Of a stretch of 22,500 nt of DNA, positions 1 to 6,385 are shown piece by piece (the stretch's first letter is position 1; each line of letters opens with the position of its first letter). Source of the DNA: Bacteroidales bacterium UBA5536 (GTDB lineage: Bacteria; Bacteroidota; Bacteroidia; Bacteroidales; F082); NCBI GenBank assembly GCA_002426795.1, contig DINQ01000018.1, positions 1-22,500 of the forward strand, written 5' to 3'. Under the pieces are notes generated by a model that saw nothing but the letters and a program-made list of their open reading frames with translations, did not search any database and had not been told where the DNA came from. The position numbers and the translations under genes were made by a program.

Positions 1-117
1 CGTGCCCGTGTTGACCATCAGTGCCAGATGCGCCACCTCGCCTGGCTTTTGCCTGTGAATCAGCTTGATGCCATTTGGCAATACGGCATATTGATAAGGT
101 GTAGGATGGTGCTGCAT
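1..117 (-). CDS. M16 family zinc peptidase, N-terminal fragment (cut by window edge)
   Basis: Only the first 39 codons are inside the window; the gene runs off the left edge on the minus strand. The ATG lies at 117-115. The product begins MQHHPTPYQYAVLPNGIKLI and continues through VAHLALMVNTGT. The pattern 'LPNGIkLIHrq...vAHlaLmvNTGt' is the usual amino-terminal beta strand of insulinase/M16 zinc proteases, just ahead of the HxxEH metal site, which would lie outside the window. There is no signal peptide, as in the Bacteroidota M16 subgroup thought to be cytoplasmic. An in-frame TTG at 144 is an alternative start. A TAACTTTG box on this strand (186-179) could be the promoter. It is divergent from the PLP-enzyme gene. 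The family call rests on recognition of a short segment, so it is good but not certain. Confidence 0.75.
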   Translation of the reverse strand, partial: MQHHPTPYQYAVLPNGIKLIHRQKPGEVAHLALMVNTGT

Positions 118-178
118 CTGCGCTGCTCTTTTCTGGGAAAACAATTGAATCCGAAAGTTTCAGGTAAATTTTGAGCGG

Positions 179-186
179 CAAAGTTA
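179..186 (-). promoter_or_regulatory. Putative -7 box for the M16 peptidase gene
   Basis: Read on the minus strand, these bases are TAACTTTG, an exact match to the Bacteroidota -7 consensus TAnnTTTG. It lies 62 bases from the M16 ATG and 25 bases from a second box facing the other way, so the two form a compact divergent promoter. I see no convincing -33 TTG element. Confidence 0.5.
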
Positions 187-211
187 GAGATAAAAAAGAA
201 AACTGTTTCCT

Positions 212-219
212 TATCTTTG
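212..219 (+). promoter_or_regulatory. Putative -7 box for the DSD1-like gene
   Basis: The sequence TATCTTTG matches TAnnTTTG and lies 26 bases before the ATG at 246. This supports 246 rather than the in-frame TTG at 171, which lies upstream of the box. The -33 element is not clear. Confidence 0.55.
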
Positions 220-245
220 CACCAAAGAATGATCACTACAAACAA

Positions 246-1337
246 ATGCTGACAAATATTAGCCGCCCCACCCTGCTTGTGAACGAAAACCAGTGCCGCA
301 GCAATATACAGTCGATGCTGACAAAGGCAACAACAAATGGTGCTGTCTTCCGGCCCCATTTCAAAACCCACCAGTCGGGCCTGATCGGCAAGTGGTTTGC
401 CGACGCAGGTATCAAAGCCATTACCGTTTCTTCCGTAAAAATGGCCACGTATTTCGCAACGCACGGATGGAAAGATATCACCATTGCTTTCCCGGTGAAT
501 CTGAGGGAACTGGATGCCATCGATCAGCTTGCCTGTCGCGTCAGACTGCAGCTTGTTGTAGACGATGAGCAGGTGTTTGAGCAGATCGGTCAGCAAGTAA
601 AAAACGCCTGCGAATTCATGATTAAAATTGATGTTGGTTATCAGCGTGCAGGAATCCCCATGGAAAATGCCGAAGCAATCGCATCACTTGCAGCCCGGAT
701 ACAAAATAGCAAACAGCACAAGCTCAGAGGCTTGCTCACACATGCCGGACAAAATTACCGGGCTGGCGGAGGCATCTCTCAGGTTGAAGCGACAACCCGC
801 ATTGCAGGCGAAAAAATGCAGGCTTTGCGACATGTCATTGGTCGATCTGACCTGGTACTCAGCTGGGGCGATACGCCCTCTTGTTCCATGCTCAACCACA
901 TCCCCTACTTCGATGAATGGCGTCCAGGCAACTTTGTATTTTACGATGTGATGCAGTACCATATCGGCTCGTGCCAGTTCAGCGATATTGCGGTAGCCAT
1001 GGCCTGCCCTGTCGTTTCTGTTTATCCCGAACGGGGAGAGTTGCTGATGTATGGCGGTTCGGTGCATTTTTCGGGCGATTATATTGCCGGCGACAACAAC
1101 TTCAGGCTTTACGGATATGTTGTTCCTCTCACCGAAAACGGATGGGGTCAGCCTTTGCCGTCGGCCTACGTCGCATCGCTCTCGCAGGAGCATGGCATTG
1201 TCAGGATGTCGCAGGCACAACTGAAGTTTTACAAACCCGGCGATCTTATCGGAATCCTTCCCATTCACTCCTGCCTTACCGCCGATGCTGTTGAAAAAAT
1301 GCAAAGCACCACTGGTTTTCTCATTCCCAAAATGTGA
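246..1337 (+). CDS. D-threonine aldolase / D-serine dehydratase-like PLP enzyme (DSD1 family)
   Basis: A 363-residue fold-type III PLP enzyme, made of an alanine-racemase N-terminal barrel plus the D-serine-dehydratase-like C-terminal domain. RPHFKTHQ at residues 36-43 is the PLP-lysine motif, with Lys40 expected to form the Schiff base. 'PIHSC' near the end (His341, Cys343) matches the His/Cys metal ligands of the DSD1 C-terminal domain. Family members cleave D-threonine or related beta-hydroxy-D-amino acids, or dehydrate D-serine; the sequence does not settle which. The ATG at 246 is chosen because the frame also opens at TTG 171, but that stretch includes the promoter box. The gene stands alone on this strand and is divergent from an M16 protease gene. 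Cytosolic, with no signal peptide. Confidence 0.88.
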   Translation: MLTNISRPTLLVNENQCRSNIQSMLTKATTNGAVFRPHFKTHQSGLIGKWFADAGIKAITVSSVKMATYFATHGWKDITIAFPVNLRELDAIDQLACRVRLQLVVDDEQVFEQIGQQVKNACEFMIKIDVGYQRAGIPMENAEAIASLAARIQNSKQHKLRGLLTHAGQNYRAGGGISQVEATTRIAGEKMQALRHVIGRSDLVLSWGDTPSCSMLNHIPYFDEWRPGNFVFYDVMQYHIGSCQFSDIAVAMACPVVSVYPERGELLMYGGSVHFSGDYIAGDNNFRLYGYVVPLTENGWGQPLPSAYVASLSQEHGIVRMSQAQLKFYKPGDLIGILPIHSCLTADAVEKMQSTTGFLIPKM

Positions 1338-1372
1338 AGCCAGCCTGTTGTTCATCACTTTGGCTGAATGTT

Positions 1373-1380
1373 TATCTTTG
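1373..1380 (+). promoter_or_regulatory. Putative -7 box for the barrel protein / waaA pair
   Basis: TATCTTTG matches TAnnTTTG and lies 25 bases before the ATG at 1406. A TTG at 1348-1350, 22 bases upstream, could serve as the -33 element. It would drive both the outer-membrane protein and waaA. Confidence 0.55.
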
Positions 1381-1405
1381 TTGCGCAAATCAGTGCCTCC
1401 CGCGT

Positions 1406-2170
1406 ATGAGAAAAAAAATAGTCTTTAGTTGTTTCCTGTCATTGATGATGCTGTTTCAGTTTGCCCATGCACAACGAAATGTGACCGACACAACTGTTTC
1501 GAGCCTGATGTTTCAGGCCAGTTACGCCTTGCAATTTCCGGGTGGTGATGTAGCAGAGCAATTTGGCATGAACTCGACCATCGGAGGTGGCATCAGTTAC
1601 AAAACAGCAAATAATTGGCTCATCGGAGGCTATGCACATTTTATTTTCGGCGATCAAGTCGCTGACCGCAAACAGTTGCTAAGCCTGATCTCGACCTCAA
1701 CCGGTGAAGTTATCGATGGCAATGGCACCTACACCAGTCTGGCACTTTTCGAGCGTGGTTATCACTTCCAGCTGAAAGGCGGCAAGCTTTTTCCGGTCCT
1801 GAGTCCAAACCCCAACTCCGGCTTTTTTGTGCAGGCAGGTCTGGGTTATCTCTCGCACCGCATCCGCATCGAAACGCAGTTTGGCACTGCACCGCAGCTC
1901 ATGGGCGACTATGCCAAAGGCTACGACCGCATGCGTGGTGGATTTGCCTATACGGGCGAAGTTGGTTACCTGCTGATGAGCAAGGCCCGCGTGCTTAACT
2001 TCAGTCTTTCGCTCGAGTACACGGTGGCCGGTACCAAAAGCCAGCGCGATTACGACTTCGATCTGATGCGAAAAGACGACAACCGATACAACGACAATTA
2101 TTTTGGCATCAGAATCAACTGGATGATCCCAACCTACAAAAGAGCACCGGAAAAATATTATTATTATTAA
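1406..2170 (+). CDS. Outer-membrane beta-barrel protein of unknown function
   Basis: A 254-residue protein that starts MRKKIVFSCFLSLMMLFQFA and has a Sec signal peptide likely cut after HAQ (about residue 23). The mature part alternates polar and hydrophobic residues in strand-sized blocks with many Gly/Tyr/aromatic residues ('GGGISYKTANNWLIGGYAHF', 'GFFVQAGLGYLSHRI', 'YFGIRINWMIP'), as in small 8-10-strand outer-membrane barrels. It ends in an unusual run of four tyrosines. The frame opens earlier at 1334, but the ATG at 1406 fits both the signal peptide and the promoter box. Its stop codon is 3 bases from the waaA start, so the two genes are almost certainly co-transcribed. That suggests, but does not prove, a role in LPS or envelope biology. 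I recognise the architecture, not a named family. Confidence 0.8.
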   Translation: MRKKIVFSCFLSLMMLFQFAHAQRNVTDTTVSSLMFQASYALQFPGGDVAEQFGMNSTIGGGISYKTANNWLIGGYAHFIFGDQVADRKQLLSLISTSTGEVIDGNGTYTSLALFERGYHFQLKGGKLFPVLSPNPNSGFFVQAGLGYLSHRIRIETQFGTAPQLMGDYAKGYDRMRGGFAYTGEVGYLLMSKARVLNFSLSLEYTVAGTKSQRDYDFDLMRKDDNRYNDNYFGIRINWMIPTYKRAPEKYYYY

Positions 2171-2173
2171 TCC

Positions 2174-3403
2174 ATGCGGCTGCTATATTCCTTTTCGGTC
2201 AAGTTTTATACCACGCTGATTCAGCTGGCATCGATCCGCAACCAAAAGGCCAAAGCCTGGGTTGATGGCCGAAAAGACATTTTCGCGAAAGTTTCAGTAG
2301 CTGCTAAAGACCCGGCATCATGGATCTGGTTTCACGCCGCCTCGCTGGGAGAGTTTGAACAAGGCCGTCCGCTCATCGAAGCCATCAGGGCGCAATATCC
2401 GACCTATAAAATCCTCCTGACTTTTTTCTCCCCTTCGGGATATGCCTTGCAGAAAGATTATCCACTGGCCGACCTGGTTACTTATCTACCTGCCGATTCC
2501 AGAAAGAATGCAGAGAAACTCTGCTCGATGCTGAACTTCAAAGCCGTGTTTTTCATCAAATATGAGTTTTGGTACAACTACCTGAACGCCATCCATCAGG
2601 CAGGCATCCCGCTCTATTTTATTTCGGTTCGCTTCCGAAAAAACCAACACTTTTTTAGGTGGTATGGTGGCTGGTTTCGCAGGCAGCTACAATTGATTGA
2701 TTATTTTTTCGTGCAAGATACTGTTTCTGTAAAGCTTCTGCATTCTATCGGTGTCAAACGGGTTACCCTTTCGGGCGACACCCGTTTCGACCGGGTTGCC
2801 AGCATTGCCCAAAAGGCCAAAGCTTTTGCAGATGTCGAAAGCTTTATCGGTGGCCGAAAATGCATTGTTGCCGGCAGCACCTGGCCAGCCGATGAAAAAC
2901 TGCTGATCAATGTATACCGGAAAATCCCAAAAGATTACTGCCTCATCATTGCTCCGCATAATGTTTCAGAAAGTCATGTGAGTCAGTTGATTGAACAACT
3001 ACCAGACAGTTTTCAGCGGTACAGTAAATTTGATGCTCAGCAGCCCTGCAACATTCTCGTGATCGACAGCATTGGCATTTTATCCCAGCTATACCAGTAC
3101 GCTTCGTTTGCCTACATTGGCGGAGGTTTTGGACATGCCATCCACAACATACAGGAAGCCGTCACTTTCGGCAGCCCGGTGATTTTCGGGCCCCGGCACC
3201 AAAACTTCAACGAGGCCAACGACCTGGTGGCATTGGGTGGTGCATTCAGTATCGAAGATGCCAAGGCACTCGGCCTCATCATAGAAAAACTGATTCGTGA
3301 GGAGGCTTTTCTTCAGGCATCATCCAACATTTGTCGCGAATATGTTCAGCGTCAGCTTGGTGCCACCTCCAGGATAATGAAAGTTATTGACAGCCAACTT
3401 TGA
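2174..3403 (+). CDS. waaA: 3-deoxy-D-manno-octulosonic acid (Kdo) transferase
   Basis: 409 residues, the normal length for WaaA/KdtA, a GT30 glycosyltransferase that adds CMP-Kdo to lipid A precursors at the inner membrane. The amino terminus holds a hydrophobic anchor segment. 'FHAASLGEFEQGRPLI' contains the conserved Gly-Glu, with Glu60 as the expected catalytic base. 'FFIKYEFWYNYL' and the C-terminal donor-binding stretch 'YIGGGFGHAIHNIQEAV...GP.HQNFNEA' are diagnostic. It follows the barrel-protein gene by 3 bases and has no promoter of its own, so it should be read from the upstream box at 1373. Cell-surface role: first committed Kdo addition of LPS. Confidence 0.95.
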   Translation: MRLLYSFSVKFYTTLIQLASIRNQKAKAWVDGRKDIFAKVSVAAKDPASWIWFHAASLGEFEQGRPLIEAIRAQYPTYKILLTFFSPSGYALQKDYPLADLVTYLPADSRKNAEKLCSMLNFKAVFFIKYEFWYNYLNAIHQAGIPLYFISVRFRKNQHFFRWYGGWFRRQLQLIDYFFVQDTVSVKLLHSIGVKRVTLSGDTRFDRVASIAQKAKAFADVESFIGGRKCIVAGSTWPADEKLLINVYRKIPKDYCLIIAPHNVSESHVSQLIEQLPDSFQRYSKFDAQQPCNILVIDSIGILSQLYQYASFAYIGGGFGHAIHNIQEAVTFGSPVIFGPRHQNFNEANDLVALGGAFSIEDAKALGLIIEKLIREEAFLQASSNICREYVQRQLGATSRIMKVIDSQL

Positions 3404-3467
3404 CAAAAACACGGACAAAGTTCCAGGTACACTACCCTATCAGATTAAAAGCAATCAGTTTTGTTTG

Positions 3468-3475
3468 TAAATTTG
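3468..3475 (+). promoter_or_regulatory. Putative -7 box for the leucyl aminopeptidase gene
   Basis: TAAATTTG matches TAnnTTTG and lies 30 bases before the ATG at 3506, in the 102-bp gap after waaA. I see no clear -33 TTG. Confidence 0.5.
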
Positions 3476-3505
3476 CGCAAACTAATCCAATAATTCTACC
3501 TCACC

Positions 3506-4951
3506 ATGCCCACAACAATTAAAAACGCCACCAAAAAAGACGAAAAACTCAATAAGATCTTTATCCTGAGTTACCAGGATAAGATCGACGAATTGCCGCT
3601 TACACCCACCGAAAAAGACTTTGTGTTAAGTCAGCGTTTGGGGCTAAAAAAAGACCTTGTTGTGGTGAACCATTACCTCGATAACACCTATGTCGTTTTT
3701 GTAAACGAAGTAGATAAAACAAATAAAAGACTGGAATTTTGCCGCAGGCAGGGTGCCAAAATTTGTTCAAATGCCAACACCAATGGGGTGAAAAGCCTCT
3801 TTCTTACGATACACGAGGTTTTGGTGGACGAATCGATGGCTTTGGCAGAAGGGATTGCTTTGGCCAATTATCAGTTTATCAAATACCGGAAAGACAAAGA
3901 CGAAAAACTCAACAGCCTCGACAGCATCCTGCTTTCAGGGAAAGGTTACGATAAATCAGCGCTTAACTTGTTGAATATCCGCATCGAAGCCACACTCTGG
4001 GCACGCGACCTGGTTAATGAACCACTCAACAAACTCAATGCCGAAGACCTGGCGGATGCCATTGGCACCAAGGTGCGTCAGGCAGGCGGCAAGGCAGAAG
4101 TGTTCAACAAGAAAAAAATTCAGGCGCTTAAGATGGGCGGCTTACTCGCTGTGAACAGAGGCAGCATCGATCCGCCAACATTTACGATCCTCGAGTGGAA
4201 ACCTGAGAATGCAGTGAACGAAAAACCCATTGTCTTGGTGGGTAAAGGCGTGGTGTACGATACCGGAGGGCTGAGCCTCAAACCATCGAGCGCCATGGAC
4301 ACCATGAAATGCGACATGGCAGGAGCTGCAGCTGTGGCAGCTACCATTTACGCTGTCACCAGGGCCGAACTTCCGCTACACGTTGTGGCGCTTGTTCCGG
4401 CTACCGACAACCGTCCCGATGGCAATGCCTACGTGCCCGGCGATATCATCAGTATGTTTGATGGAACTTCAGTGGAAGTGCTTAACACAGATGCCGAAGG
4501 CCGCATGATACTGGCTGATGCACTATCCTATGCCAAAAAGTTTAAACCTGAACTGGTGTGTAATTTTGCCACCTTAACCGGATCGGCAGTCCGGGCCATC
4601 GGTTCTCAAGGGATTGTGGCCATGGAAGTGATGGCCAATAGTGCATTCAAACAGGTAAAAAAGAGCGGCAAAGTGGTGCACGAACGACTGGTCAAATTTC
4701 CGATGTGGGAATCATACAGAGATCAGCTGAAATCAGAAATCGCCGATCTGAAGAATATTGGCGGTCCCGAAGCTGGCGCCATCACGGCCGGCAAGTTTCT
4801 GGAGCATTTCACAGATTACCCCTTTATCCATTTCGATATCGCGGGCCCGGCTTTTATTGATAAGCGCGATGGCTACCGAATCCAGGGCGGAACAGGTGTT
4901 GGGGTACGTTTGATGTTTGATTTCCTGCAAAAAAGAGCAGAAAAGAAATAA
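3506..4951 (+). CDS. Leucyl aminopeptidase, M17 family
   Basis: A 481-residue cytosolic aminopeptidase with the complete M17 two-metal centre. The ligands are Lys247 and Asp252 in 'GKGVVYDTGGLSLKP', Asp270 in 'KCDMAGAA', and Asp329 and Glu331 in the family signature 'NTDAEGRMILADAL'. Lys259 and Arg333 match the catalytic Lys and Arg. The first ~170 residues form the variable N-terminal domain, and the catalytic domain follows. It removes N-terminal residues from peptides, probably in protein turnover. The stop TAA at 4949-4951 touches the stop codon of the convergent zinc-ribbon gene, with no bases between them. The first ATG of the frame is used and sits well relative to the -7 box. Confidence 0.95.
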   Translation: MPTTIKNATKKDEKLNKIFILSYQDKIDELPLTPTEKDFVLSQRLGLKKDLVVVNHYLDNTYVVFVNEVDKTNKRLEFCRRQGAKICSNANTNGVKSLFLTIHEVLVDESMALAEGIALANYQFIKYRKDKDEKLNSLDSILLSGKGYDKSALNLLNIRIEATLWARDLVNEPLNKLNAEDLADAIGTKVRQAGGKAEVFNKKKIQALKMGGLLAVNRGSIDPPTFTILEWKPENAVNEKPIVLVGKGVVYDTGGLSLKPSSAMDTMKCDMAGAAAVAATIYAVTRAELPLHVVALVPATDNRPDGNAYVPGDIISMFDGTSVEVLNTDAEGRMILADALSYAKKFKPELVCNFATLTGSAVRAIGSQGIVAMEVMANSAFKQVKKSGKVVHERLVKFPMWESYRDQLKSEIADLKNIGGPEAGAITAGKFLEHFTDYPFIHFDIAGPAFIDKRDGYRIQGGTGVGVRLMFDFLQKRAEKK

Positions 4952-5350
4952 TCAGCTCAAATCAACCAGATTGATAAAATCGAGATAGTGTGGCGCATCA
5001 ATGCCAAAAGTTTCGACCGATTTACCCATGATGGTATAGGTACTTTTTTGTCCGGCTATGCGCGAAAAATGCAACTCGAAGTGCTTATCGTTTTGGTCTG
5101 TTACATGCACCATTACCAGGTTTTCGTTGAGTTGTGAGCTGAGTTTATGGTGGCAGATGGGGCAGAAAAAGTCGAATTTCGATCCTTCTTCAATCATATG
5201 ACTCTGGTGATGAGTGGTTTGGTAATTTCCAATTTCAGGATTCATTAAAATCAGCATTCCCGTTTCACCTTCATGCTTTGCCGATAAAATCAGCTTGTCG
5301 TTGATCAGTAAATGCCCTCCGCATGCGGGGCAGATGTAGTCCATTTTCAT
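4952..5350 (-). CDS. CpXC-type zinc-ribbon protein of unknown function
   Basis: A 132-residue protein with two knuckles, CPAC (Cys7/Cys10) and CPIC (Cys63/Cys66), which together can bind one zinc, as in CpXC-domain and rubredoxin-like ribbons. The linker is polar, and the C-terminal half is predicted beta-rich. There is no signal peptide. The start is well supported: a GGAGG sits five bases before the ATG at 5350, one of the few clear Shine-Dalgarno sites in the window. An in-frame ATG two codons later is possible. It converges on the aminopeptidase gene stop-to-stop and is divergent from the cytidylate-kinase-like gene. The function is unknown to me; the zinc-ribbon call is from the cysteines, and the family call is inference. 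Confidence 0.75.
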   Translation of the reverse strand: MKMDYICPACGGHLLINDKLILSAKHEGETGMLILMNPEIGNYQTTHHQSHMIEEGSKFDFFCPICHHKLSSQLNENLVMVHVTDQNDKHFELHFSRIAGQKSTYTIMGKSVETFGIDAPHYLDFINLVDLS

Positions 5351-5475
5351 AAAACCTCCACTTTTTGCATAAAATTACAAAATACCTGCGTATGATTCAA
5401 GTTTCCGGTTATTTGATTCATCATTATTTAGATTTATTATCCTCCCCATCACTTGCATTCGGCTGCTGTTTTTTG

Positions 5476-5483
5476 TATCTTTA
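5476..5483 (+). promoter_or_regulatory. Possible -7 box for the cytidylate-kinase-like gene
   Basis: TATCTTTA matches TAnnTTTG except for the last base and lies 17 bases before the ATG at 5501. It is inside the longer open frame that begins at 5453, so it argues for the later start. Confidence 0.4.
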
Positions 5484-5500
5484 ATCACAATTTTGCAGAG

Positions 5501-6172
5501 ATGTTACCCGATCTGCTCAAATATTTTGACAAGCGGCTCTCCGCTGAGCAACCGATCCAAGCATCGGAATCCAAAGCATTCATCACTTTATCGCGCGAAA
5601 CAGGATGCCACAGTATACATATTGCCGAATTGCTGGTAAAAAAACTAAATGATGACCACCCAAAACAGCCCTGGCATCTGATCAGCAAAGAAATTATTGA
5701 TGTTTTGGCACGAAAAATTTCAGTTGAGACACGCGACATTGAAGCCATGTATGGAGCCGAAAAGCGCGGTCATCTGCTCGAAATCATCCGGGCATTTGGC
5801 AACAAATCATACAAAAGCGACCAAACTATCCGAAAAGAAATCAAGCAATTTATCCGCAATATCGCTCTCTCAGGCCATGTTGTAATTGTGGGTCGTGCAG
5901 GCGTTGCTCTTACAGCTGGCTTGCCGCACGGGTTCCATTGCCGGTTATTCGCGCCTTTCGATTGGCGGGTGAGCCAGGTGATGCAACTCAAGCAATTCGA
6001 CCGTGACCACAGCAAACGATATATCCTTGAAACTGATGAAATCCGCAATCAGTTTTTTGTCGATTTCAGCCACAAAACCATCGCACAAACTACTTTCGAC
6101 CTGCATATCAATAATATGTCATTTACTGATGAGCAAATAGCCAGCCTTTTGTACCATTTGGTCAATGATTGA
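5501..6172 (+). CDS. Cytidylate kinase-like protein (degenerate P-loop)
   Basis: A 223-residue protein of the cytidylate-kinase-like family. Recognisable blocks are 'FITLSRETG...IAELLVKKL' at residues 27-48 (equivalent to 'ITISREYGSGG..IAkkLa'), 'HVVIVGRAGVAL' (the internal 'iivGRg' strand), and 'DFSHKTIAQTTFDLHIN' (C-terminal nucleotide/acceptor region). Instead of the glycine-rich loop it has ETGCHSIHIA, so ATP binding by a normal P-loop is doubtful. ATG 5501 is chosen over 5453 because it follows the -7-like box and the extra 16 residues look non-conserved. The true CMP kinase Cmk is presumably elsewhere; the substrate here is not known. Confidence 0.72.
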   Translation: MLPDLLKYFDKRLSAEQPIQASESKAFITLSRETGCHSIHIAELLVKKLNDDHPKQPWHLISKEIIDVLARKISVETRDIEAMYGAEKRGHLLEIIRAFGNKSYKSDQTIRKEIKQFIRNIALSGHVVIVGRAGVALTAGLPHGFHCRLFAPFDWRVSQVMQLKQFDRDHSKRYILETDEIRNQFFVDFSHKTIAQTTFDLHINNMSFTDEQIASLLYHLVND

Positions 6173-6191
6173 CCGATTTCCGGCTGATCAA

Positions 6192-6205
6192 CGCAATGCA
6201 TTGCG
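6192..6205. repeat. 14-bp perfect palindrome after the kinase-like gene
   Basis: The bases CGCAATGCATTGCG equal their own reverse complement and lie 20 bases past the preceding stop codon. The half-site GCATTGCG recurs at 6331-6338, directly before the GH97 -7 box. There is no loop, so it is unlikely to be a standard hairpin terminator; a dimeric regulator site is possible. The rest of the gap 6173-6385 shows only a T-tract and a 10-bp palindrome at 6271-6280. Confidence 0.4.
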
Positions 6206-6338
6206 AAAAATAAGGCGTCTTTCAGAATCAGGTCTGTTTTTTTTCCTTATTTGGTAACCCTCTAAATATGAATGATCATTGCAGAATGACCGAAGACAAA
6301 TAAAGTTGTCAGGTCTTTTAATATCGTCAGGCATTGCG

Positions 6339-6346
6339 TAATTTTG
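6339..6346 (+). promoter_or_regulatory. Putative -7 box for the GH97 gene
   Basis: TAATTTTG matches TAnnTTTG and lies 39 bases before the ATG at 6386. It overlaps the frame extension that begins at 6344, supporting the later start. The GCATTGCG half-site overlaps immediately upstream, where a regulator could block or assist polymerase. Confidence 0.45.
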
Positions 6347-6385
6347 TGCAGCGCTGAAAACAGTTTTTACCCAAATGATCTCTAT

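Noticed and set aside
60..596. 178-codon minus-strand frame across the start of the DSD1-like gene
   Set aside because: It overlaps the conserved PLP-lysine region and is out of frame with the M16 peptidase start at 117. The translation is low-complexity in type and unlike any family.
684..1388. 234-codon minus-strand frame inside the DSD1-like gene
   Set aside because: Shadow of a well supported gene; no start context or motif.
2155..2170. ATT microsatellite at the end of the barrel-protein gene, considered for phase variation
   Set aside because: A trinucleotide repeat cannot shift the frame, and it only lengthens a terminal Tyr run.
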